From assembly GCA_022825665.1 (NCBI GenBank), contig JAJDWI010000080.1, positions 16,242 through 80,241 of the forward strand: a DNA stretch of 64,000 nt, in the 5' to 3' direction. Positions 29,280 through 39,353 of the stretch are shown one piece after another. Position 1 is the first letter of the stretch. Every line of letters begins with the position of its first letter. Both the position numbers and the translations under genes were made by a program. Source of the DNA: Candidatus Poribacteria bacterium (GTDB lineage Bacteria; Poribacteria; WGA-4E; WGA-3G). Under the pieces are notes generated by a model. The model made no database searches, was not told the DNA's origin, and saw only the letters and a list, made by a program, of their open reading frames with translations.

Positions 29280-30911
29280 ATGACATACCGCAACATATTA
29301 GACAAAATCAGACTTGCATTTCCACAACCGGTGTCTGATACAATCCATGATTCATACTTTATTCATTCTATGATGCGTGCATTAGACCAAGTAGACGATC
29401 TCAAAACACATCTTCCATTCCTCGGAAATATGGTTGAAACGGATTTTGATGCTGCGAAAAAAACGACAATAGAAGATTCTATGTCTACGGTTGAAGAGGT
29501 AACCACAGACCTCGTAGGTTATCTACAGGGAATGACGATCTTCGGTCACCCTCGCACACAGCAGAACGTCGTGGCACCGACAACAATCCCCAGCATGATA
29601 GGTGTTCTCCTTGCTTCTCTCCACAATCCGAACCTTGCTTGGGATGAATTCAGTCGACTTGTAGCATTAGCGGAAGTTGAGGTAATAGGTATGACATCAC
29701 AATTGATCGGGTATCAACCAGAACAAGCAAGCGGTGTGTTTACCTTTGGAGGAACGGGTACTACACTTTACGGTGTGAAAATGGGAGTAGAGAAAGCTTG
29801 TCCGGGTTCAATACAGCATGGAATACCCGATGATGTTGTCGTTTTTGTTTCAGATGCGGGACATTACTGTGCTGCAAATATAACTGGTTGGTTGGGAATT
29901 GGAACAGATAATCTAATTACAATTCCAACAACTGTTGAAAACGAAATAGACCTTGAAATATTAGAACAGGAACTAAGACATGCACTCACAGCTGGAAAAA
30001 AGATCGCAGCAATTATCGCTACATTAGGCACAACAGACGCATTCGGTTTGGACAACTTAATGAAAATTGTTGTCATGCGAGAAACTCTGGTTGATGAGTT
30101 TAAACTTGATTATCAACCACATATTCACGCTGATGCTGTCATTGGTTGGGCATGGTCGGTTTTTAACCATTACGATTTTGAACGTAACCCCTTAGGGTTT
30201 CGTCCGCGTACTGTACGTGCTTTGGCTGGTGCTTGTAGACGTATACGTGATCTTCATCTTGCCGATTCTGTCGGTATAGATTTCCACAAAACAGGTTTCA
30301 CACCATACATTTCCAGTCTTGTGCTTGTAAAGGATAAGAATGATCTTGATCGCTTGAAACGCACGCGTGAACAGATGCCTTATCTCTACCATTTTGGACA
30401 ATACAAACCCGGTATGTATACACTTGAGACCTCAAGGTCTGGCACAGGTCCTCTTGCTGCACTTGCTAATTTAAAACTATTCGGAGAAGAAGGGATGCGT
30501 GCAATATTGGGTCATATTGTTGAAATGACACAACTATTGCGAGAACATTTAGAGGGGCACGAAGGAACCACCGTGCTGAATAAAGCAAATTTTGGGACTG
30601 TCACACTTTTCCGCGCATATCCCATCGGTGTGGATACATTTGAAATCAAAAGGCAAGAATTTGAAGATGTTGTATATAAGGATAGTTTACTCGCACATAA
30701 TTCATATAACCAAGAAATCTTCAACTATGTTAATTCTGAAGCGATGGAAGGACGAGGCGTTTTTATCTCAACAACTGATTGTTATCGGCATACCTCTTAT
30801 GGTGAACCTATTGTAGCACTTAAGTCATTTATCTTGTCCCCATTTGTTGATGAAGAGGATGTTGAAACGGTTGTAGAAAAGGTATTGGAAGCAAGAGAAC
30901 AAATGGCTTAG
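29280..30911 (+). CDS. Group II PLP-dependent decarboxylase (aromatic-L-amino-acid/glutamate decarboxylase superfamily)
   Basis: FTFGGTGTTLYGVKMG, PHIHADAVIGWAWSVF, SVGIDFHKTGFTPY Schiff-base lysine motif. Confidence 0.9.
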   Translation: MTYRNILDKIRLAFPQPVSDTIHDSYFIHSMMRALDQVDDLKTHLPFLGNMVETDFDAAKKTTIEDSMSTVEEVTTDLVGYLQGMTIFGHPRTQQNVVAPTTIPSMIGVLLASLHNPNLAWDEFSRLVALAEVEVIGMTSQLIGYQPEQASGVFTFGGTGTTLYGVKMGVEKACPGSIQHGIPDDVVVFVSDAGHYCAANITGWLGIGTDNLITIPTTVENEIDLEILEQELRHALTAGKKIAAIIATLGTTDAFGLDNLMKIVVMRETLVDEFKLDYQPHIHADAVIGWAWSVFNHYDFERNPLGFRPRTVRALAGACRRIRDLHLADSVGIDFHKTGFTPYISSLVLVKDKNDLDRLKRTREQMPYLYHFGQYKPGMYTLETSRSGTGPLAALANLKLFGEEGMRAILGHIVEMTQLLREHLEGHEGTTVLNKANFGTVTLFRAYPIGVDTFEIKRQEFEDVVYKDSLLAHNSYNQEIFNYVNSEAMEGRGVFISTTDCYRHTSYGEPIVALKSFILSPFVDEEDVETVVEKVLEAREQMA

Positions 30912-30929
30912 GAGAGAAAAAGTATTGAT

Positions 30930-31013
30930 GGAGGTGGCGGGAATTGAACCCGCATCCGATGGATATTGAAAACAACCACGTTTTCTGCCCACCGTCGAAA
31001 TCCTTTCACCCCC
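30930..31013 (-). ncRNA. ssrA-like: tmRNA-like RNA reduced to the tRNA-like domain (no tag ORF or pseudoknots): minimal tmRNA or tmRNA remnant
   Basis: Minus strand: GGGGGTGAAAGGATTTCGACGGTGGGCAGAAAACGTGGTTGTTTTCAATATCCATCGGATGCGGGTTCAATTCCCGCCACCTCC. Acceptor stem GGGGGTG/CACCTCC, T-arm GCGGGTTCAATTCCCGC, tmRNA D-loop signature GGATTTCGACGG, P2-like helix GGTGG/CCATC plus GAAAAC-GTGGTT-GTTTTC. Confidence 0.7.
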
Positions 31014-31019
31014 ATGCCA

Positions 31020-31060
31020 GATAATAGGTTAACGTATTAAGGTCAACTATTTCAAACAAT
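31020..31060 (-). promoter_or_regulatory. Putative sigma70-type promoter for the tmRNA-like RNA
   Basis: Minus strand ttgaccttaatacgttaacctattatctggcatGGGGG: TTGACC and TTATCT about 16 bp apart, -10 about 5 nt before the mature 5' end. Confidence 0.45.
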
Positions 31061-31126
31061 AAACTGGATTATTTAGTTTTTTGTGTTTCTGTAGTTGTCC
31101 CAATTTTACTGTCTGACCACTGAAAA

Positions 31127-31503
31127 CTGAAACGGACATTAAACATATTGGATATATATTGTTATCAATTGCAATAACATTACAAAACAAAACGACCATC
31201 AAGTATAATACAATCTAACATCCAACACACAACTTACAAAACCGAGGTACCCAATGACTATCAACCAAATCCAAAAACGAAATCCTCAAATAAATCACAC
31301 AAAACTTATGCAATGCGATGACATCATACCAAAACACAAAAATCGAAAAAACGATAAAAAAAACTTGCTTTTAGTTGTTTTTTTTAATTTCCGTTTACAA
31401 AAACAAACGACTTAAACCCTTACCACTACAGGATCGAGGACACCTAAGCAAAATTTTAAAAAAAACAACTAAAAAACAACTAAAAACAACTAAAAAGCAG
31501 CTA
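31127..31503. repeat. Family E element copy 2 (inverted, A/C-skewed on + strand) with inverted and tandem aacaactaaa repeats
   Basis: 37-bp motif at 31127-31163; inverted repeat ttttagttgttttttttaattt (31369-31390) vs aaattttaaaaaaaacaactaaaa (31451-31474); tandem aaaaacaact at 31461-31500. Confidence 0.65.
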
Positions 31504-31560
31504 ATACCATTTCTAAGATATAATGTCTCTTTTTTGTAGCACAAACTTTATGAAGATTAT

Positions 31561-31901
31561 AAAATAAATTAGGTAATTCGGACTCAAACCCGGTAGTTGC
31601 GGTTTCCTAACCAATGCAGAATACCATACGCGTATTCTGCCATTGGTGTCAATTTAAGGACGAGGTGCGTTTGTAGTCGCGCAATTCATTGCCAAATCAA
31701 CGCCAAATGCGCGTTTGGCATTTGTCGCCTCGGACATTACGTAGGGGCGAGGTCTCCTCGCCCGAATTCTCACATACAGTCCTGTTGACCAGAGCGACCA
31801 AAGCAACCTCCGACGGGCACACTAAAGCCTCGGAGAGGTGAAAGGTGTATAGTAAACGTTACCTACCAGGGAGTGCAAACATATTTTTGGATTTCACTAT
31901 A
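31561..31901. repeat. Nested composite of several repeat families (B, palindrome, D, palindrome, C)
   Basis: 31561-31610 matches the inverted 59775-59824 repeat; 31611-31646 palindrome; 31647 to about 31815 inverted D right half; 31692-31724 nested palindrome; 31848-31901 short C element with tatagta / cactata ends. Confidence 0.75.
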
Positions 31902-32074
31902 TTAAACATAAATGACACAAGGATATAATTGATTAACAAAAACAAACCATGTATAATTTACTATAGTAGGACATAAAATATAATGTTAATATTACATATA
32001 TATTTATGTCTTTATATTATAGTTCAATTTATGATGAATGTTTATTTAAATATAACCAGAAGGGAGTATATTCT

Positions 32075-34654
32075 ATGAAAAAGACCTTGTTTAGTTTGTA
32101 TTTGATGTTTTTTCTTTTCTCAGCACTTTTTTTACCTAATATTTTTGCCCAAGATTCACCACAGTGGCACTTACCAGAAGGTGCAACAAAACGACTTGGT
32201 AAAGGATGGATATATGAAATTCAGTATTCTCCAGACGGCACCCGATTTGCTGCTGCAGGCTCCACAGGAGTTTGGATTTATGATACTGCAACAGATGAAG
32301 AGATAGCTCTATTTTCAGGCTATGGCTATGCAGTTTCAGCACTTGCCTATTCTCCTGATGGAAAGATACTTGCAGGGGGTAGTATAGATGGAACAATCCG
32401 TTTGTGGAACCCTGATACTGAAGAAGTCGTACATACGCTTGACCGACATTGGGCGAGTGTCCGTAGTCTTGCTTTTAGTACAGATGGTTCTATACTTGCA
32501 AGTGGTAGTAGGGACAGGACTGTCAGAATATGGAATCCTGCAACAGGTGAACTTCTGAGGACTCTGAGAGGACACACAGATGGATTAAACTGTATAGCAA
32601 TTAGTCCAGATGGTAATACTCTTATCAGTGGTGGAAGAGACGATACTATAGTTGTTTGGGATCTAAACTCCGGAGAACAAATACAGACTCTTACAGAACA
32701 TCGTGATAACGTCCAAAGTGTTGTGTTTAACCCTGATGGAAAAACCTTTGCCAGTGGAGATCTGAATTCTTTAATCCATATATGGGATACAGAAACATGG
32801 ACAGTCAAACGGACATTAACAGGACATACATCCCATATCCATCATTTGGTGTATAGTCCTGAAGGTAATATTCTTGCAAGTGGAAGTGAAGATGACACCG
32901 TCCGGTTATGGGATGCAGCCACAGGTGAACTCCATATTACGCTTGCTGGACATACCGCAGATGTGTATGGTCTTGCGTTTACACCGGATGGAAGTGTACT
33001 TACAAGTGGAGCATGGGATGCAACAATGCGGTCATGGAATCCAATTACTGGTGAACATCTGGAAACAATCACTGGACATACCGATGCAGTTGTAAGTGTT
33101 ACATTTAGTGCTGATGGAACAATTCTTGCCACGCGTAGTTGGGATAAAACTATCAGACTGTGGGATGCTGACACTGGACAACTACGACATACCCTCATTG
33201 GTCACCAAGATGATGTGGATGTTGTGGTTTTCAGTCCTGATGGCAGAACACTCGCGAGTGGTAGCCAAGATAATACCGTTCGTTTATGGGATGCAATCAC
33301 TGGAGAACATATAAAGACTTTAAGAGGGCATTACTCTTATCTGATAAGTCTCGCATTCAGTCCTGATGGGAGTATTCTTGCAAGTGGTAGTGAAGACGAC
33401 AGCATTCGTCTATGGAATGTATCTACAGGAAGATATATCGGAGGGTTATGGGAACATGAAGCAGGTGTAGAAACTTTAGCCTTTAGTCCTGATGGTACAA
33501 TGCTTGCAAGTGGTAGTCGTGATGATAAGATTATCTTGTGGGATCTTGAGACACGCGATCCAATACATACTATCAGCGAACATGAAGATGATGTTTGGAC
33601 GGTTGCTTTCAATCCAGAGGGAACACAACTTGCAAGTGGTGGAAGAGATACTGTATCTTTATGGGATGTTGCTACTGCTGAACTATTACAGACATTTCGC
33701 AGACCGATTATAACGGATATAAACGTATCTACACCAGAGGAATTATCTGGAGATACTCCCACTGGCATTCCAGCAAATGCTACCAGTATTGTTTTCAGTC
33801 CAGATGGGAAAGTACTCGTAACTGGTAGTTACGATGCAACTATACGTTTATGGGACATCGAATCAGGTGTACAACTTGCCACTCTTGACGGACATACATT
33901 TTCTATAACAAGTGTTGCAGTCAGTCCGAATGGTTCAACGATTGCAAGTGGAAGTTTCGATGGAACTGTCCTACTTTGGGCATTTCCACTTCCAATGAGT
34001 ATCTCTCAAGTTCTAACAGTGTTCGCAGATGTGAACAAGGACGGTACTCTGAATATTTTGGATGTAGTTCTTGTTGCAGCAAATTTTGGTCAGACTGGAG
34101 ACAATCCTGCAGACATCAACGGTGATGGAGTTGTTGACTTGTTAGATCTTTATTTGTTAGCAAATGCACTCAATCACATTGGATCGGCTCCTGCTATACA
34201 GACCGTATCAAATGGGAAACTAACACAATTGCAGGTGCAACAGTGGTTGAATTTAGCAGACCAACAGTCATCACAGTTCGTATTTACCACAGAAACAGAT
34301 TTACTTACATTCCATCGGGGTATACAGGTTTTGGAACAGATACTACAATCTTTAATTCCAACGACGACTGCATTACTACCTAACTACCCTAATCCCTTTA
34401 ATCCTGAAACATGGATACCGTTTCAATTAGCATCACCATCTGATGTAAGTATTACCATCTTTTCAGCGGGTGGATCAGTTGTCCGAACATTAGAATTGGG
34501 ACATCATGCTGTGGGTTTATATCAGAACCGTAGCAGTGCTGCCTATTGGGATGGAAAAAATGAACTCGGTGAATCTGTATCAAGTGGCGTGTATTTCTAC
34601 ACACTCACTGCCGGTGATTTTTCTTCTACTCGCAAAATGTTAATACTGAAATAA
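32075..34654 (+). CDS. Secreted WD40 repeat protein (about 14 blades) with dockerin-like domain and C-terminal PNPFNP/FlgD-like sorting domain
   Basis: Signal peptide MKKTLFSLYLMFFLFSALFLPNIFAQ; repeated FSPDGxxLASGSxDxTIRLWD units; DVNKDGTLNILDVVLVAANFG...DINGDGVVDLLDLYLLANAL; LPNYPNPFNPETWIPF...GVYFYTL. RBS-supported start at 32075. Confidence 0.92.
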   Translation: MKKTLFSLYLMFFLFSALFLPNIFAQDSPQWHLPEGATKRLGKGWIYEIQYSPDGTRFAAAGSTGVWIYDTATDEEIALFSGYGYAVSALAYSPDGKILAGGSIDGTIRLWNPDTEEVVHTLDRHWASVRSLAFSTDGSILASGSRDRTVRIWNPATGELLRTLRGHTDGLNCIAISPDGNTLISGGRDDTIVVWDLNSGEQIQTLTEHRDNVQSVVFNPDGKTFASGDLNSLIHIWDTETWTVKRTLTGHTSHIHHLVYSPEGNILASGSEDDTVRLWDAATGELHITLAGHTADVYGLAFTPDGSVLTSGAWDATMRSWNPITGEHLETITGHTDAVVSVTFSADGTILATRSWDKTIRLWDADTGQLRHTLIGHQDDVDVVVFSPDGRTLASGSQDNTVRLWDAITGEHIKTLRGHYSYLISLAFSPDGSILASGSEDDSIRLWNVSTGRYIGGLWEHEAGVETLAFSPDGTMLASGSRDDKIILWDLETRDPIHTISEHEDDVWTVAFNPEGTQLASGGRDTVSLWDVATAELLQTFRRPIITDINVSTPEELSGDTPTGIPANATSIVFSPDGKVLVTGSYDATIRLWDIESGVQLATLDGHTFSITSVAVSPNGSTIASGSFDGTVLLWAFPLPMSISQVLTVFADVNKDGTLNILDVVLVAANFGQTGDNPADINGDGVVDLLDLYLLANALNHIGSAPAIQTVSNGKLTQLQVQQWLNLADQQSSQFVFTTETDLLTFHRGIQVLEQILQSLIPTTTALLPNYPNPFNPETWIPFQLASPSDVSITIFSAGGSVVRTLELGHHAVGLYQNRSSAAYWDGKNELGESVSSGVYFYTLTAGDFSSTRKMLILK

Positions 34655-34683
34655 TCATTTCAATGTTGATTTGATACTATTAA

Positions 34684-34717
34684 GGTGGAAGGTTACATTA
34701 CCTTCCACCATTTTTTT
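34684..34717 (+). terminator. Rho-independent terminator of the WD40 gene
   Basis: GGTGGAAGG TTACATTA CCTTCCACC A TTTTTTT. Confidence 0.9.
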
Positions 34718-34748
34718 ATAAGGTGGTTTTGTCATCTATTGATTCTTA

Positions 34749-34872
34749 TCTCATTTCTAATAATAACTTCACATTAACAAAGAACGCGTTCGTAGTCGCG
34801 CAATTCATTGCGCCTCGGACATTTGGATTTATTATAGTCTCAAAATGTTATTTTATTTATTAGAATTGGTAT
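34749..34872. repeat. MITE-like repeat with degenerate TIRs and gcgcaattcattgcgc palindrome
   Basis: tcatttctaataat left vs attattagaattggta-like right end; palindrome gcgcaattcattgcgc at 34798-34813 shared with other copies. Confidence 0.55.
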
Positions 34873-35026
34873 AAAGTATCGGGAGGACACTGATACAGTG
34901 AAATATCAATTTTCTTTTGATTTACAATTAGGCTTCATTTTTAGATAATGATGCATCCAATTTTGTGTTAAGTTAGACTTGTGAAGTATTGATAACATTT
35001 CTAACAACATTCTCCTGGAGGTATGA

Positions 35027-36301
35027 ATGACATTTAGTGAGATATTATCCTCGATTTCAGAGGAAGTGGAAACATGTAAAATAACTTCATGCAAAAATAA
35101 CTTAGAAGAAATTGGTAATGGATTAAGAGCATACGAAAAGGAGCATCACGATTTACCTGAATGGCTTTCGGAACTACATCCTAAATATTTGACAGATTCA
35201 AAAGCATTGATATGTCCTGCTGATGAAGATAATGGTGTACCGATTTTACCCTATAACACAGACCCTAACCTACCGGTAAGTTACCACTACGAATTTGACC
35301 CAGATTATCGTGAATGGATTAATATGGAACGACGTGTATATGATGATGCGAATCCAGTAGTTAGATGCAAGTACCATGCGAATATTGACTCAGAATCAAC
35401 ATTTGTAAAAAGTCTTCATATAAATCTGAGTTTCTCTAATACTATATACTTATCAGAAATATTTTGGAATGAATGTCCAGAAAAAATGTATGGCAGCTTG
35501 CAAACAGCAATCAACGGTTATGAAAGGGCAATTGAACTTGAACCTGAAAATCCAGATTTCTTCAAACTTTATCCAGAACTGATCCGTTTATATGTCCATG
35601 CTGCACAAGACAAAGATGTTGTTTCCCTCATTGAAAAATTCAAGACTGTTATGAAACCTGATGAAGACATCATGCGGTTTCGTGACTATTTTACGTTACT
35701 GGAGATGTTACGGGCAGGAAACAAACATACTGAAGCACTTCAGCTTTGTAAGCATCTTGAAAAAACAGAACAAAAGAACCCATGGCTAAAGAGTCTATAT
35801 AGGGAATTTGCAGTGTCCTATGAAGAACTGGGTAATATTGAACTGGCAAATACCTATTATCTAAAGTATGACTCTAAACGCGAGATGTTAAGAAAAACAG
35901 CACCTGACTTTTCTGGGACAGATATGGAGGGGAATCCAATTTCACTTATGGATTATCGCGGGAAAATTGTAATATTGGATTTTTGGGCAACGTGGTGCGG
36001 ACCTTGCATCGGTGAAATGCCGAATGTGATAAAGATTTATAATGCGTATAATGAAATGGGACTGGAAGTCATTGGAATAAGTCTTGATCAGGAAGAAACG
36101 GAACCAAGAGAATTTCTCAATAAATATCAGTTGCCATGGAGACAGATATTCGATGGATCTAAAGGACCCTTGAAAGAACTTTACCGAGTTGGTGGAATTC
36201 CTTCTCTGTGGCTTATTGACCGGGAGGGAACAATCATATCCTACGGAATCAGAGGTGCTGCACTTAAAAAACGGGTTGGTGAAATTATTGATGAGAATTA
36301 A
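35027..36301 (+). CDS. Pseudopilin/DUF1559-like N-terminal region, TPR-like middle, TlpA/ResA-type thioredoxin C-terminal domain
   Basis: CKNNLEEIGNGLRAYEKEHHDLPEWLSELHPKYLTDSKALICPADED; TPR-like helices; APDFSGTDMEGNPISLMDYRGKIVILDFWATWCGPCIGEMP. Confidence 0.85.
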   Translation: MTFSEILSSISEEVETCKITSCKNNLEEIGNGLRAYEKEHHDLPEWLSELHPKYLTDSKALICPADEDNGVPILPYNTDPNLPVSYHYEFDPDYREWINMERRVYDDANPVVRCKYHANIDSESTFVKSLHINLSFSNTIYLSEIFWNECPEKMYGSLQTAINGYERAIELEPENPDFFKLYPELIRLYVHAAQDKDVVSLIEKFKTVMKPDEDIMRFRDYFTLLEMLRAGNKHTEALQLCKHLEKTEQKNPWLKSLYREFAVSYEELGNIELANTYYLKYDSKREMLRKTAPDFSGTDMEGNPISLMDYRGKIVILDFWATWCGPCIGEMPNVIKIYNAYNEMGLEVIGISLDQEETEPREFLNKYQLPWRQIFDGSKGPLKELYRVGGIPSLWLIDREGTIISYGIRGAALKKRVGEIIDEN

Positions 36302-36324
36302 TCAGTAAAGACATTTGAAAATTA

Positions 36325-37518
36325 TCATAATTCTGCGGTTTGAAATACTGTATCATCAGCGACTTTTATATCTACTTGTGTTAAATACTGACGAATTGCC
36401 TCAATATCTACATCTACCCCAAGTCCTGGCTGTTCTTTCACTCGTACCATTCCATCATTATCAATTTGGAATGGATTCTTAACAAGCCGTTGAGATAATT
36501 CTGACCCAGCAGCTGGAAATTCCAGTAGGTTAAAATCTGGATTTGTAGCAAAAACATGGAGTGCAGCAGCAAGACTTAGATGGCTTTTAAAGGTGTGATT
36601 AACATACTGGACACCATGTTTTTCTGCAAGTTGTCGGACATGAAATGATGGTAAAATACCTCCGATACGTCCTGTGTCAATTTGGACAAATTGAATACCA
36701 CCATGTAAGATCAGGTCTTCAGCCATGCGGAAGGTACTTGAACCTTCTCCTGCTGCGATGTTAACGGCTGGATTCATACCTGTAAGGGAACTGTATGCTT
36801 CTATAGCATCGGGAGCAAGTGGTTCTTCTAACCATGTAGGAGAAAACTGGGCAAATGCTTCTGCACGTTGGTAAGCAGTCTTGTAGTCAGTGCCCCAAAC
36901 AACTCCAGCATCAATCATAATCTGTGCTGTAGATCCCATACCCTCTCGTGCAGCACGGACAAGGGCAATGTCATTTTCTTCACCGAATTTTCCCATCGGT
37001 CCCCAACCAAACTTTGCAGCACGATACCCTTGTTCTCGCAGATTAACAGCAATCTGATATGTTTCATCAGGAGTTTCACCGAATAGGACAGAAGCATACG
37101 GTAACTTGGAATATAGGGTATCAGATACATCAAACATCTCCGCAAGAAGTCTGTAGACAGGTTTATCAAACTTCTTTCCGATTATATCCCATAACGCGAT
37201 TTCGGCACCACTGTAAGCATGTTGAATCTGTTGTATGTCCAACCCATTCCGCAGCACATTTTCACTCAATCGAACCACATCGGAAGGATCATTAAGTGTC
37301 TCACCAATAAGTGATGAACGGATATTGATAATATTTCCGTGGGACATTGGACAGCAATACGTCGCAATACTGACCAAAGGGGAGGCATCACACTCCCCCC
37401 AACCTTCATAACCGGCATCAGTACGGATTCTGACTAAAAGCGTATCTTGAGTGCCATCTGCAGCAGATGTAATTTCGGACATCTGAAAATAGAAAGGATC
37501 AACTTCTGTAATTTTCAT
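36325..37518 (-). CDS. Mandelate racemase / muconate lactonizing enzyme family (enolase superfamily)
   Basis: YSGAEIALWDIIGKKFDKPVYRLL, RAAKFGWGPMG, MIDAGVVW, WLEEPLAPD, NIAAGEGSSTF, FVQIDTGRIGGI. Confidence 0.9.
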   Translation of the reverse strand: MKITEVDPFYFQMSEITSAADGTQDTLLVRIRTDAGYEGWGECDASPLVSIATYCCPMSHGNIINIRSSLIGETLNDPSDVVRLSENVLRNGLDIQQIQHAYSGAEIALWDIIGKKFDKPVYRLLAEMFDVSDTLYSKLPYASVLFGETPDETYQIAVNLREQGYRAAKFGWGPMGKFGEENDIALVRAAREGMGSTAQIMIDAGVVWGTDYKTAYQRAEAFAQFSPTWLEEPLAPDAIEAYSSLTGMNPAVNIAAGEGSSTFRMAEDLILHGGIQFVQIDTGRIGGILPSFHVRQLAEKHGVQYVNHTFKSHLSLAAALHVFATNPDFNLLEFPAAGSELSQRLVKNPFQIDNDGMVRVKEQPGLGVDVDIEAIRQYLTQVDIKVADDTVFQTAEL

Positions 37519-38021
37519 TCGTCTTCGGAAGGATTTTCTTCAGTAGTTTCAATATCATCTGTCGAGATTGCATCAACTGTAGTATCATTCTGTTCTATGG
37601 TTGAAACTGCAACTGCACGTAGCACAGTAATAATAAACCACCCTATTAATCCTGCGACAGCACCAATACAGACAGCTAATGCAGCACCTCTCGGTGATAC
37701 AAATTCATCTAATGTTTCACTATCTACTGCACATGTAATATTATTGATATTCTTCACAGAAATGCCGCGATTTTCACCGGACTGAACATATTCTAATGTG
37801 GGTGGTTCGTCTGCTTCAATTTTAACATTTGCGTTCCATTCATCGGTATTCACAGAAATGCTACTCTCTCCCTGTTCACCCACCCATGAAGCTTTGACTC
37901 CCTTAGTGCCTTCATCATCTCGAATAGGTTCTACCCGAGTACTTGACAAAACACGACTAAGAATATTAAGAGTCATATCTTTTGATTTCAAAAAGGCGTG
38001 TTTCAAATTACTTGTATCCAT
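37515..38021 (-). CDS. Hypothetical membrane protein
   Basis: 168 aa ORF overlapping the downstream gene by 4 bp; TM GAALAVCIGAVAGLIGWFIITVL. Confidence 0.65.
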   Translation of the reverse strand: MDTSNLKHAFLKSKDMTLNILSRVLSSTRVEPIRDDEGTKGVKASWVGEQGESSISVNTDEWNANVKIEADEPPTLEYVQSGENRGISVKNINNITCAVDSETLDEFVSPRGAALAVCIGAVAGLIGWFIITVLRAVAVSTIEQNDTTVDAISTDDIETTEENPSEDE

Positions 38022-38245
38022 TTTTCTACTCCTGAATTAAAGTTGTCTTTTCTAAATCACATTTACTCACTATCAATAAATCAATATTATCTGATATGGA
38101 AAAAACGTTTTGACATAGCATCGTAAAATACAATAAAATTGCTAATGTAGATGAGTTGTACTCAGTTCTTCAATTTGTAGTGTTCGTTATAGTCGTATAT
38201 ATTCAAGAGTACAATTATTCAAACTACAGTCATTATATCATATAA

Positions 38246-39022
<777 letters not shown>

Positions 39023-39353
39023 ATGCTAACTTCATAAAAAAAGTAATTTAATCTACATTTTGTGTTTGTAATTTGTAACCAATCTTGAGTATGTGACGTT
39101 TTCTTTAAAATAGAACCAGTAAATAATAAAGACCTTTGTCCCTTAATCAAGTTTACTGTATTTGTTCAATGTTAGAACTTAAGACGGAATATGGTTATCC
39201 GTGCGGTTTTTTCAATTGGTTGTGCGGATTCTATCCATTTAAATATATATGTGTAATATTTTAGGATAAATTATATCAGCTGGATCTGGTGGGTGATTTT
39301 TTAATTGTGTGGTATACAGTTGATAGATGTTTAGTGATGTAACTACAATCACT

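Noticed and set aside
30930-31013. Calling the 84-nt RNA an ordinary tRNA
   Set aside because: T-arm and acceptor stem fit, but there is no 7-nt anticodon loop on a 5-bp stem and the D region carries the tmRNA signature GGATTTCGACGG.
30930-31013. Circularly permuted two-piece tmRNA
   Set aside because: The mature 5' end precedes the 3' end on the minus strand in the normal order; permuted genes have the opposite order.
31461-31503. aaaaacaact tandem repeats as a CRISPR array
   Set aside because: Units are about 10 bp with no spacers and no cas genes; simple tandem/inverted repeats fit better.
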